Below, in pieces: positions 1 to 5,559 of a stretch of 8,364 nucleotides of DNA. Position 1 is the stretch's first letter, and each line of letters opens with the position of its first letter. Below the pieces are notes generated by a model that worked only from the letters and a program-made list of their open reading frames with translations, searched no databases and was not told where the DNA came from. The DNA lies in contig VBOM01000047.1 in NCBI GenBank assembly GCA_005877535.1, positions 1 through 8,364 on the forward strand. Reading direction: 5' to 3'. The translations under genes were made by a program, and so were the position numbers. This stretch comes from Nitrospirota bacterium. Its GTDB lineage: Bacteria > Nitrospirota > Nitrospiria > Nitrospirales > Nitrospiraceae.

Positions 1-8
1 ATCACATG

Positions 9-49
9 ACCGGTGCAAAGTGTGCGGTATCCGTTGCCCGAGCACCGGT
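9..49. repeat. 8-bp perfect inverted repeat at the 3' end of the FKBP gene
   Basis: ACCGGTGC at 9-16 is matched exactly by GCACCGGT at 42-49, with 25 bases between. The right arm touches the stop codon of the minus-strand FKBP gene, so the FKBP mRNA could fold here. No T-run follows on the minus strand, so a classical intrinsic terminator is not supported. It may only be a 3' stabilising stem or chance. Confidence 0.35.
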
Positions 50-678
50 TACGTGGAGAAGCGCTGCAGATCACGACCTGGGGGCACAAAACCGTTCCCG
101 GGATTGACAATGACGAGATCCGGATGATCGCCGTTGCCGGTTACGGTATTCTTGTCCATCTCATCCGGATTCTCAATCGTCACAATCTGCAGCGTGACAA
201 TGAGCGGTTTTCCCGCCAGAGGATGATTGAGATCGAGTACAGTCGTCTCCGGATATATCTTCACGATCTTGGCAATCCTGCCTGCATCGTTTACGATATC
301 GCCTTCCCGGACGTCTCGGGGCAGAACGGCTGTCGGGATCGTTTGAATCTTTGTTTCATCGTAAGGGCCAAAACCTTCCTCCACCGACAGAGGAAACGTT
401 TTGGCCTCTCCCGGTTGCATGCCCGCCATCTGCTGCTCGAGCGCGGGCGGGATAATATGCTGACCCTGTACGAATTGTTCAGTATCGATGTAGGTCGTGG
501 TAGGGTTGTCGCGAAGCGTGATTCGATACCGAACCGTCACTTTCGCTCCGTCCCGCACCGTATCGTTGTCCGTCTTCACGAGAGTCGGAAATGCCTGGAC
601 AAAATTCATTACGAACCCATGCCCCAGGAGCAGGGCAGCGCCGATCGCACTCAAGAAGAGGATGTGTCGTGTAAGCAT
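49..678 (-). CDS. Exported SlyD-type FKBP peptidyl-prolyl cis-trans isomerase
   Basis: Protein of 209 residues. Residues 5-24 are hydrophobic after a basic start (MLTR), giving a signal peptide or N-terminal anchor, so the enzyme probably works in the periplasm. The FKBP core runs from about residue 44 to 170. Visible family motifs are GMQPGE (86-91), EEGFGPYD (100-107) and DLNHPLAGK (149-157). The last is the SlyD/FkpA-like 'D-x-NHPLAG' signature, where the chaperone-like IF insert returns to the FKBP fold. The family isomerises X-Pro bonds and assists folding. The metal-binding His-rich tail of E. coli SlyD is absent; the C-terminus (171-209) is polar and has no recognised function. The start is chosen because AGGAGG (690-685) lies six bases upstream of the ATG. 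No downstream partner is visible before the window edge. Client proteins are unknown. Confidence 0.9.
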   Translation of the reverse strand: MLTRHILFLSAIGAALLLGHGFVMNFVQAFPTLVKTDNDTVRDGAKVTVRYRITLRDNPTTTYIDTEQFVQGQHIIPPALEQQMAGMQPGEAKTFPLSVEEGFGPYDETKIQTIPTAVLPRDVREGDIVNDAGRIAKIVKIYPETTVLDLNHPLAGKPLIVTLQIVTIENPDEMDKNTVTGNGDHPDLVIVNPGNGFVPPGRDLQRFST

Positions 679-693
679 GCCAGGCCTCCTTTT

Positions 694-716
694 CTACATC
701 TCTACATCGCTACATC
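694..716 (-). promoter_or_regulatory. Three ATG-TAG start-stop units upstream of the FKBP ribosome binding site
   Basis: On the plus strand CTACATC occurs three times at an 8-base period (694-700, 702-708, 710-716). Read on the FKBP strand, each is GATGTAG, an ATG directly followed by a stop codon. The last unit is followed by AAA and the AGGAGG of the FKBP gene. The upstream-most unit doubles as the final Met and stop of the possible 35-codon ORF. Whether this is a translational attenuator, an operator repeat or slippage is unknown. Confidence 0.4.
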
Positions 717-817
717 GTTTTTGGTTCGACGCCCCGCATCAGTTTTCGCATAGCATCTTGATCCCAGACAGCGAACAAATTTCGTTCCGACCTCACCAGG
801 ATCACCTGGTGCGTCAT
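710..817 (-). CDS. Possible 35-residue protein upstream of the FKBP gene
   Basis: ATG at 817 opens a frame of 35 codons ending in TAG at 712-710, 31 bases before the FKBP start on the same strand. The peptide begins MTHQVILVRSER and ends KLMRGVEPKTM. It has alternating hydrophobic and charged residues like a folded small domain, with no membrane segment and no signal peptide. A weak AGGG lies 8 bases before the ATG. An in-frame GTG at 925 would lengthen it to 71 residues, but the added part looks less protein-like and has no good ribosome binding site. The spacing suggests co-transcription with the FKBP gene. No family is recognised. It could also be a chance frame. Confidence 0.3.
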   Translation of the reverse strand: MTHQVILVRSERNLFAVWDQDAMRKLMRGVEPKTM

Positions 818-1027
818 CTTGGTAACCCTGGGGCGGCAAAAAGCATCGTGGATCTTTCGAGAAATTGATCGAACCGCAAATGGCTTGCCAGCGATTTCGG
901 TTGGAGGACTACCGTGAAAAACCACAAAACTGTCGGGGCGTTAGAATGATTTTCAGGCGCGGGGCAGAGGGGGGTCTTGCCCCTGCCAGGCGAAACAATC
1001 TGTGGACAATAGTTCGTATTGGTTTTT
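818..1027. other. Intergenic stretch with one hairpin and an isolated TAGAAT box
   Basis: No convincing gene lies between the two minus-strand genes beyond the short frame noted at 710-817. GGGGCA (961-966) and TGCCCC (978-983) can pair across an 11-base G-rich loop, just 3' of the FAD-Rieske gene. There is no following T-run on the minus strand, so it is at best a weak terminator. TAGAAT at 942-947 on the plus strand has no acceptable -35 at 16-18 bases and faces no plus-strand gene. Confidence 0.4.
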
Positions 1028-2554
1028 TTAATGAGCCGGAGGCTCCTCCGCAGGTAGATCCGTAATCGCTGGTCCATTCACCACTTTCCCAAACCTGTCG
1101 AATCGAGACCCGTGGCAAGGGCAGTCCCATGTTTTTTCCGCAGGGTTCCAAGCTACAATGCCTTCCAGATGAGGACAGACTGCCGACATTTCGTGCAGTT
1201 TCCCTGCATCATCGCGATACACGGCGATCTTCTTCAGGCCGCGGCGGATAACGGCACCGGAGCCGGGAGGAACTAGCACGTCTTTCTTGACATCCCCTGG
1301 GGTGACCCAACCAGCATACTGCGCTGCCACGTTGAGGGTTTCTTTGGCAAAGATCTTCAACGCACCGAGCGTCTTGCGGGATGGTTCATATAGAGTGGCC
1401 CAGGCATTGTCGCGACCTTGAATTAAGTCGGTGAGTACCATGCCGGCGATGGTCCCGTGCGTCATGCCGTTGCCAGAATCCCCGGTTGCAATATAGACGT
1501 TTGGTTCGTCCATTGGATTTCGTCCGATAAAGGCCAGGCCATCGACTGTTTCCATGACTTGGCCGGACCATCGGAATACGATGTCCGTCATCATAGAAAA
1601 ACGAGATCGTGCCCATTTCTCCAACCTCAGATAGCGCGCCTCGGCATCATCGGCCTGCCCGGTCTTATGATCTTCCCCGCCCACAAACAATACATCACTC
1701 CCAACCGATAGACGGACATAGTGGTAGGGGTCTGATGTGTCCCAATATAGTCCTTTACTGATTGATCCCGCCGGCACGGTTGCTCCAATCACATATGTGC
1801 GATACGCCGCTTGTTTCGTATGAATAGCTAATAGGTCATTGACCGGGGTATTGGTCGCCACCACGATCGCGCTTGCAGTCACCGTGTGACCATCCTGCGT
1901 ATTGATGCGGGCTGATTTGCCCCCTTCTATTTTAGCCGCATGGGTTCCTGTATAAATGCGTCCCCCATCCCTTGTGATGGCCTGCGCGAGTGCCGCCAAA
2001 TATTTTATCGGGTGAATTTGTGCTTGCCGTGGAAAGCATAGTGTCCGGCCAGTATCGAATGATGTGATGGGCGCGCGCGCAACCATGTGGACATCAGACA
2101 GGCCGGCACGCTGCGCAGCGGCCATTTCTCTGTCGAGTATGCCGGTGGATTTTCCCGGCGGCATAAAGAGGTATCCGTTCAGACGCTCAAAGTCACAATC
2201 AATATGTTCTTCACAAACGATTTCTTCAATTCGGTTAATGGCTGCCGAATGACTCTCGGCAGCTAGCCGCGCTCCTTTTTCTCCATGCAACCGTTCCAGA
2301 TCAAAATAACGGTCATCTAACGCGGTCATGAGGTGGGCCGTTGTCCGTTCGGTCTCACCGGACACAATCGGGCCATCGTCCAAAACAATGACGGATTTTC
2401 CGGCCCGTCCCAACAAATACGCGGTTGTTAATCCTGCGATGCCAGCTCCTACGACACAGACGTCAGCCTGCTCATTCATGAGTAACTTGGAAAAACTCGG
2501 CAACTCGGCGGTGGCCATCCAGACTGAAATGCTTTGTCCCGCATGGTCTTTCAT
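1028..2554 (-). CDS. FAD-dependent oxidoreductase (DAO fold) with C-terminal Rieske 2Fe-2S domain
   Basis: Protein of 508 residues, close to the usual length of the DadA/Rieske fusion family that includes Bacillus YhfW. No signal peptide is seen, so it is probably cytoplasmic. The dinucleotide-binding fold begins VVGAGIAGLTTAYLL (34-48, glycines 36, 38 and 41), with the acidic end of the second strand at VIVLDD (55-60). The later FAD-contacting segment is TGDSGNGMTHG (357-367). A Rieske domain follows at about 420-505 with both ligand boxes: C460-P-H462 and, after 15 residues, C478-P-C-H481. The family is expected to pass electrons between a substrate oxidised at FAD and the iron-sulfur cluster; the substrate is unknown. 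AGGGGGA (2567-2561) lies six bases before the ATG. The gene stands alone, so context does not name a pathway. An in-frame ATG at residue 26 is possible but has a poorer upstream site. Confidence 0.92.
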   Translation of the reverse strand: MKDHAGQSISVWMATAELPSFSKLLMNEQADVCVVGAGIAGLTTAYLLGRAGKSVIVLDDGPIVSGETERTTAHLMTALDDRYFDLERLHGEKGARLAAESHSAAINRIEEIVCEEHIDCDFERLNGYLFMPPGKSTGILDREMAAAQRAGLSDVHMVARAPITSFDTGRTLCFPRQAQIHPIKYLAALAQAITRDGGRIYTGTHAAKIEGGKSARINTQDGHTVTASAIVVATNTPVNDLLAIHTKQAAYRTYVIGATVPAGSISKGLYWDTSDPYHYVRLSVGSDVLFVGGEDHKTGQADDAEARYLRLEKWARSRFSMMTDIVFRWSGQVMETVDGLAFIGRNPMDEPNVYIATGDSGNGMTHGTIAGMVLTDLIQGRDNAWATLYEPSRKTLGALKIFAKETLNVAAQYAGWVTPGDVKKDVLVPPGSGAVIRRGLKKIAVYRDDAGKLHEMSAVCPHLEGIVAWNPAEKTWDCPCHGSRFDRFGKVVNGPAITDLPAEEPPAH

Positions 2555-2624
2555 GTGACATCCCCCTGTCTAATCAAACCGGTTTTCCTCTGCCTCCGTC
2601 ACAGGGCTGATAGCCAACTTTTTT

Positions 2625-2653
2625 ATCATACATCTGGTTCGTGGCCTGTGCAA
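2625..2653 (-). promoter_or_regulatory. Candidate sigma-70 promoter of the FAD-Rieske gene
   Basis: On the minus strand TTGCAC (2653-2648) is followed after exactly 17 bases by TATGAT (2630-2625). The -10 matches consensus at five of six positions, the -35 at three of six. A start near 2617 would give a leader of about 60 bases before the ATG at 2554. No operator is recognised in it. Confidence 0.45.
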
Positions 2654-2691
2654 ATTGAGACTTATTGAGGCGCGGGGAAGACAACGTATTA

Positions 2692-2770
2692 GAAGATTAA
2701 AAGAAAATGGATCGGGGTCTTTGTTGGAGCGACTCGTCAGCGTGTGCGAGATTGCATGCGTGCCATTTTA
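2692..2770 (+). repeat. Diverged copy 1 of an intergenic repeat
   Basis: The stretch reading GTTGGAGCGACTCGTCAG, then CGAGATTGCATGCGTGCC, matches 3298-3372, which reads GTTAGAGCGCCTCGTCAG, then GAGGCATTGCGTGGTTGCC. Both sit upstream of a duplicated or small-gene region and contain a short CTCG/CGAG-type inverted repeat. No reading frame is shared, so this is non-coding. The remaining 2771-2906 holds no gene that I can support. Confidence 0.5.
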
Positions 2771-2933
2771 ATGCCCCGGCGAAATACCACGTTGGGCCAA
2801 CCAGTCTCGGATAGCAGATCAACTGAGAGGAATTCAATCGAGCCAGGGGTTAGAGCTGAGGCAGGGGTCGGTGACGATCTGAACATCATCCCCGTCTGCA
2901 GACGTGATGCTCGTCTCACTCACAACTGGGGTG

Positions 2934-2939
2934 TAGAAT
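2934..2939 (+). promoter_or_regulatory. TAGAAT -10-like box of cassette A
   Basis: GTGTAGAATAAA is kept almost unchanged in cassette B (3932-3937), although flanking bases have drifted. No convincing -35 hexamer is found at 16-18 bases, so the promoter may depend on an activator or on unfamiliar consensus rules. The leader to the ATG at 3017 would be about 70 bases and is itself conserved. Confidence 0.4.
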
Positions 2940-3016
2940 AAAGTCAGAGAGACTCCCATGTTCAAGGTGCAAGGATCTCTCCGGCGACACATCACTTTCC
3001 ATCATGAGGTGTGGCC

Positions 3017-3214
3017 ATGGTCCCTGCTGGTGGGTTTTTTGACACTTGGATCTTCAGCGTCTGCGTCATGCTATTCATACTGGGTATTCTCACGGGCTTC
3101 GGGGCGCTCGTGAGTGTGCTGTTGTCTCGGATCTGGGGAGAAGAGCGTGACGATGCTGCAACAGATTGCATGAGTGGGGAGGCGAAAGAGCCTCCGTTCC
3201 GTAAAGCTGCGTGA
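3017..3214 (+). CDS. Small single-helix membrane protein (cassette A)
   Basis: Protein of 65 residues. Residues 10-35 form one hydrophobic helix with a glycine-rich part (LTGFGA), followed by a basic-aromatic boundary SRIWGE and a charged tail of about 25 residues. The positive charge directly after the helix suggests a cytoplasmic C-terminus. The ATG at 3017 is preferred over the in-frame GTG at 3011 because it aligns with the start of the paralogue at 4014 and lies seven bases after GAGG. From the first Trp onward I count 38 identical residues of 55 with that paralogue, and most differences are in the tail. No family is recognised. Keeping an open frame in both copies supports a real gene; small size and repeat location leave some doubt. 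Confidence 0.6.
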   Translation: MVPAGGFFDTWIFSVCVMLFILGILTGFGALVSVLLSRIWGEERDDAATDCMSGEAKEPPFRKAA

Positions 3215-3297
3215 TCGGTTGTCTCGGCCATGTGAGTCTGTCTATTGCCCCGGGTGTTCTCGACCGGCAGGCCAGCACTTTTTGGCAGAGTGGCACA

Positions 3298-3372
3298 TGA
3301 GGTAGAGGAAAATTGGTTGGGAGGATTCGTTAGAGCGCCTCGTCAGGCCGCGTGAGGCATTGCGTGGTTGCC
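3298..3372 (+). repeat. Diverged copy 2 of an intergenic repeat
   Basis: Partner of 2692-2770. Here GCCTC (3337-3341) and GAGGC (3354-3358) form a cleaner stem. The following TTGCGTGGTTGCC string (from 3360) recurs at 7669, where it forms the -35 of a promoter-like sequence. At 3360 the matching -10 has decayed. The stretch from 3373 to 3486 shows no gene. Confidence 0.5.
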
Positions 3373-3486
3373 CCTGCCCTTAAGCGATTGAGCATGCAGC
3401 CTGACCGGTTGCATGGAGAGCACAGAGGTAGATTCTCATCATTAGCTGCACCGACCCTGACTTTCCCTTACTCCATCCAGCCGCTC

Positions 3487-3678
3487 TCATGAGCTGTGCT
3501 TTGGATTCAATTGACAGGCAATAACAAAATCACGTTCGTAGGGATACGCTGCTGCCATCTCAAAGCCGATGCGATTGCGTTCAATCTGGCATTCCTCAGC
3601 CGTGGCAAATGTATTCAGCACTGTGATTTTTTCGAGCCCCGGCACTATATTTAGTAGAACGATAATTAACAACCACAT
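3487..3678 (-). CDS. Small exported or membrane-anchored protein with two cysteines
   Basis: Protein of 63 residues. Residues 2-14 (WLLIIVLLNIVPG) are hydrophobic and form a short signal peptide or anchor with almost no basic n-region. The mature part is polar and has two cysteines (C30, C55) that could pair in the periplasm. It also has a pattern reading ECQIERNRIGFEMA, then YPYERDFVIACQ. The start is supported by AAAGGAG (3689-3683) with four bases between GGAG and the ATG. The gene runs against its neighbours, and its upstream edge meets the decayed adhesin-E-like fragment at about 3712, so that fragment may have replaced its original promoter region. I do not recognise a named family. The even reading frame and good ribosome binding site argue for a real gene. 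Confidence 0.65.
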   Translation of the reverse strand: MWLLIIVLLNIVPGLEKITVLNTFATAEECQIERNRIGFEMAAAYPYERDFVIACQLNPKHSS

Positions 3679-3711
3679 AGGGCTCCTTTCAGCCGCTCAG
3701 CGGCGTTGGGC

Positions 3712-3868
3712 CCCACCCTGTGCAAACCCTTCACCCCTCCGTCGTTTCCCCATGCAGTGTCTCGTCACGTACCATACTGGGCCATTTCTCAAGTTGCCGC
3801 TGGCCTCTTCTCAGGGTTTCTGGTTACTAATTAATGATAACACTGCTGGTACCTAAGTCAACCCTGCA
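3712..3868 (+). pseudogene. Decayed 5' fragment of a third adhesin-E-like gene
   Basis: From about 3740 to 3857 the bases align with 6269-6380 of the intact paralogue. The 51 bases between a shared GTCG and a shared GCCGCTGG are equal in length in both. Translated, the fragment reads LVTYHTGPFLKLPLAS-QGFWLLI against SVTHPAGSFRTLPLAYFSGFWLLI. The start codon position is CAC instead of ATG. A 7-base insertion after GFWLLI shifts the frame into a stop, and similarity ends before the signal peptide cleavage site. Only the signal-peptide part remains, so no product is expected. Confidence 0.7.
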
Positions 3869-3931
3869 GCGATTCCATAAACAGTACCGCCGCCTGCGGC
3901 CGAGACGCTGGTTTCACTCAAAACTGGGGTG

Positions 3932-3937
3932 TAGAAT
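3932..3937 (+). promoter_or_regulatory. TAGAAT -10-like box of cassette B
   Basis: GTGTAGAATAAA here corresponds to the box at 2934-2939 in cassette A and sits at a similar distance from the small gene. As in copy A, no recognisable -35 is found. Confidence 0.4.
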
Positions 3938-4013
3938 AAAATCAGAAAGGTTCCCATGTTCAAGGTGCAAAACCGATCAGTCGATACATCACCTTCCTCC
4001 AGGAGGTGCGGTC

Positions 4014-4208
4014 ATGTTCTCTGCATGGGATTTCAGGAGTTGGATCGTTAGCGTCGGCGTCATGCTATTCATACTGAGTCTTCTCACGGGCTTCGGCGCG
4101 TTTGTGAGTGTGCTGATGTCTAGGATCTGGGGAGAAGCGACCGACAATGCTGCAACAGCTCGCATGAGTAGGACGAAGAAGGAGCCTCCAATCCGTGACG
4201 TGGCGTGA
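4014..4208 (+). CDS. Small single-helix membrane protein (cassette B)
   Basis: Protein of 64 residues, paralogous to the one at 3017-3214. Residues 9-34 form the membrane helix (WIVSVGVMLFILSLLTGFGA), followed by VSVLMSRIWGE and a charged tail ending KKEPPIRDVA. The ATG at 4014 is fixed by a strong AGGAGG (4001-4006) seven bases upstream, better than in copy A. The frame stays open upstream to an ATG at 3834, but that longer product would run through the cassette leader and the pseudogene fragment and is not credible. The helix and boundary are conserved and the tail varies, which suggests a membrane role or partner contact through the helix. Function unknown. Confidence 0.65.
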   Translation: MFSAWDFRSWIVSVGVMLFILSLLTGFGAFVSVLMSRIWGEATDNAATARMSRTKKEPPIRDVA

Positions 4209-4270
4209 TCGGCGGCCTTGACGATGTGAGTTTGCCTATTGCCGTGGGTGTTATAGACCGGTCGCTTGAC

Positions 4271-4396
4271 CAAGCTCGGTCTGTTTGGTTATCTGGTCTG
4301 TCAGGTCCATCTGGTTCGTCTCATGCAACAAAACAAACCAGTCAGACCGAATAGACCAAATGAACAAGTCACGCTGGCGGACTTTTTCAGCCGCCT
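4271..4396 (+). repeat. Fold-back repeat, copy 1, upstream of the first adhesin-E-like gene
   Basis: Aligned with 5061-5168; both contain GTCTCATGCAACAAAACAAA. Copy 1 folds back through three nested exact pairings: TTTGGT (4284-4289) with ACCAAA (4355-4360), GGTCTG (4295-4300) with CAGACC (4343-4348), and CTGGTT (4311-4316) with AACCAG (4336-4341). It ends in GCTGGCGGACTTTTTCAGC (4373-4391), which resembles the ends of the 7707-8092 element. The TAGAAT box of the following gene begins three bases after the repeat. Confidence 0.7.
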
Positions 4397-4398
4397 GC

Positions 4399-4425
4399 TA
4401 GAATAGCCTCTCTACGAGGCTCCCC
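4399..4425 (+). promoter_or_regulatory. TAGAAT box and mini-hairpin before the first adhesin-E-like gene
   Basis: GCTAGAAT (box 4399-4404) is followed by GCCTC (4406-4410), loop TCTAC and GAGGC (4416-4420), then the ATG at 4426. GAGG is also the only plausible ribosome binding site. The second paralogue has the same plan (6220-6246). If transcription starts about six bases after the box, the left arm of the stem would lie partly outside the RNA, so control by this hairpin is uncertain. No good -35 is seen. Confidence 0.4.
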
Positions 4426-4944
4426 ATGCCTGTTGTCCTGCGTCCTTCCCGTCTGGTTCCCTCGCCATCCTCTGTCACAGACAACAGGGGATCTTTTTTT
4501 ACGCTGTCTCTGGCCTGCGTATATGGTTACTGGTCACTGATCACACTCCTGTTTCTGAGTACTGTTCCAGCCTATGCGGAATGGGTGGCGGTTGAGAAAG
4601 ATTATCTATCACCAGGACGACAGACTGTGTACGTCGAGCCAGACACCATTCGCCGGGAAGGGAATCTAGTGACGCTATGGCAATTAATTGACTTTAAGTG
4701 GATGCAAGGGAATCAGGGGATGGGCCGCCTCGGGTTTGGACCAGAGAGATTTTTCTCTACGAAGACCCACAAGCAGTTCGACTGCGAGGAAAAGCGCCTT
4801 CGGTTGCTTGCCTTCACGGAGTACTCACAACATATGGGAACCGGTATATCGGCTAATGGATACGTAGACAAGGACCACTGGCTGCCGGTTGAACCAGAGA
4901 GTATTAGCCAAGCTCTTTGGGAAATAGCTTGCGGCAAGGAGTGA
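4426..4944 (+). CDS. Secreted adhesin-E-like protein, paralogue 1
   Basis: Protein of 172 residues. It has a long basic n-region (about 25 residues), a hydrophobic core at 26-45 and a clear cleavage motif VPAYA|EW after residue 51, so the mature protein (about 121 residues) is exported. The mature part has the layout of the surface-adhesin protein E family (Pfam Adhesin_E): W53, a strand with VYVEPDTIRREGNLVTLWQL (69-88), STKTHKQFDC with C120, a strand LLAFTEY, the WLPVEPES segment (152-159) and ALWEIAC with C169. C120 and C169 probably form a disulfide. Family members attach to or sit at the cell surface; a direct adhesin role here is unproven. No other start codon exists in frame before the signal peptide. 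It differs from paralogue 2 by an extra seven residues around 96-102. Confidence 0.75.
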   Translation: MPVVLRPSRLVPSPSSVTDNRGSFFTLSLACVYGYWSLITLLFLSTVPAYAEWVAVEKDYLSPGRQTVYVEPDTIRREGNLVTLWQLIDFKWMQGNQGMGRLGFGPERFFSTKTHKQFDCEEKRLRLLAFTEYSQHMGTGISANGYVDKDHWLPVEPESISQALWEIACGKE

Positions 4945-5060
4945 GCGACGCCGCACGCAATCTTCGACGTGACAAGGTTGATGCAATCAGCGGCCAGTGC
5001 CCCACAGGCGACAGTATTTCCCTTGAAGAGGTGGCAATGCGATGGCTCGCAAGTCTCGGT

Positions 5061-5168
5061 CAAGCCCGGTCTCTCTGGTCCCTCTGGTTAGTCTCATGCA
5101 ACAAAACAAATCAGACAGACCGGACGGATCAAATGAACAAGATAGCTGGCAGGATTTGTCAGCATCCT
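5061..5168 (+). repeat. Fold-back repeat, copy 2, upstream of the helix-hairpin-helix gene
   Basis: Partner of 4271-4396, shortened by about 18 bases in the left arm. It ends GCTGGCAGGATTTGTCAGCATCCT (5145-5168), closer to the full element end than copy 1. The following CTACTAATAATAAGGAGG supplies the ribosome binding site of the next gene and takes the place of the CTGCTAGAAT box found after copy 1. Confidence 0.7.
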
Positions 5169-5189
5169 ACTAATAATAAGGAGGCCGCT

Positions 5190-5501
5190 ATGAGATCAAA
5201 GCTGATGAGATGGACATTCAGTGCAGGATTGGGAAGCGTACTTCTACTTGCGCTCCCGTTGTTTCCCTTGGCCGTGACCGAATCCTCTGTGGTCCAAGCT
5301 GCTGAGCAGGCCGATCTGCTCGACATCAACACGGCAACAGCCGATCAACTCAAGGCGCTTCCTGGTATTAATGAGGCGTACACAGAGCAGATCATCAAGG
5401 GGCGTCCGTACCAGCGGAAAGACGAGTTGGTGCAGAAGAAGATCCTTCCACGAGCCACGTATGAGGGGATCAAATACAAGATTGTGGCGAAGCAGAAGTA
5501 G
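5190..5501 (+). CDS. Exported helix-hairpin-helix protein, ComEA-like
   Basis: Protein of 103 residues. A signal peptide is formed by basic MRSKLMRW, a hydrophobic core (about 12-29) and a cleavage region near VVQAAEQA (34-41). The mature part is one helix-hairpin-helix unit: LDINTATADQLKALPGI (44-60), then EAYTEQIIKGRPYQRKDELV (62-81) and a closing helix to residue 100. The LPGI hairpin turn is the usual DNA-contact element of this family, which includes the DNA uptake protein ComEA. Here there is only one tandem unit and no ComEA N-terminal region, so DNA binding in the periplasm is possible but not shown. AAGGAGG (5178-5184) five bases before the ATG fixes the start. The frame also opens upstream to 4917, but that part overlaps the preceding gene's end and the repeat. 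No competence genes are nearby. Confidence 0.82.
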   Translation: MRSKLMRWTFSAGLGSVLLLALPLFPLAVTESSVVQAAEQADLLDINTATADQLKALPGINEAYTEQIIKGRPYQRKDELVQKKILPRATYEGIKYKIVAKQK

Positions 5502-5559
5502 CAAAGTGCTGTGGCTTGGATGGTGGTGGTTCGTATGAAAGTTGGCAATGACGCGCTGC

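Larger units (their letters stand above)
2907..3272 (+). repeat. Duplicated small-protein cassette, copy A
   Basis: This segment aligns end to end with 3907-4267, at roughly four of five bases by eye. Shared landmarks are an ACTGGGGTGTAGAATAAA box, the string CCCATGTTCAAGGTGCAA, the small membrane-protein gene, and a 3' flank with TGTCTATTGCC and GGGTGTT. The conserved part includes the presumed promoter and leader, so the duplicated unit is a whole transcription unit, not only an ORF. Confidence 0.8.
3907..4267 (+). repeat. Duplicated small-protein cassette, copy B
   Basis: Partner of 2907-3272, about 1 kb downstream in the same orientation. Homology begins near GTTTCACTCAAAACTGGGG and ends near GGGTGTTATAGACCGG. 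The bases between the two copies (about 3273-3906) are unrelated to either, so this is not a clean tandem duplication, or later insertions separated the copies. Confidence 0.8.
4397..5016 (+). repeat. Segmental duplication, unit 1 (adhesin-E-like gene with flanks)
   Basis: Aligned with about 6218-6816. Similarity starts at the TAGAAT box, covers the gene and continues about 70 bases past the stop, including TTCGACGTGACAAGGTTGA and CCAGTGCC followed by GCGACAG. The shared 3' flank shows that the unit that was copied was longer than the gene. Confidence 0.8.

Noticed and set aside
13..753. Long plus-strand open frame of 246 codons across the FKBP gene
   Set aside because: It is antisense to a gene with clear FKBP motifs, signal peptide and ribosome binding site, and its own product is Arg/His-rich with no recognisable fold.
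1031..1052. GAGCC/GGCTC hairpin next to a run of seven T at the 3' end of the FAD-Rieske gene
   Set aside because: On the gene strand the run is A, not T, and follows the stem, so it is not an intrinsic terminator for this gene; there is no plus-strand gene to terminate.
3834..4013. N-terminal extension of the cassette B microprotein
   Set aside because: It would translate the pseudogene end and the cassette leader, has no counterpart in cassette A, and the ATG at 4014 has an ideal ribosome binding site.
4917..5189. N-terminal extension of the helix-hairpin-helix protein up to 4917
   Set aside because: The extension overlaps the preceding gene and the fold-back repeat; the internal ATG at 5190 has a strong AAGGAGG and starts a normal signal peptide.
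2700..5200. Integron cassette array, considered because of small genes separated by repeats
   Set aside because: No integrase is present, no consistent paired GTTRRRY/RYYYAAC boxes were found at the repeat ends, and gene orientations are mixed.
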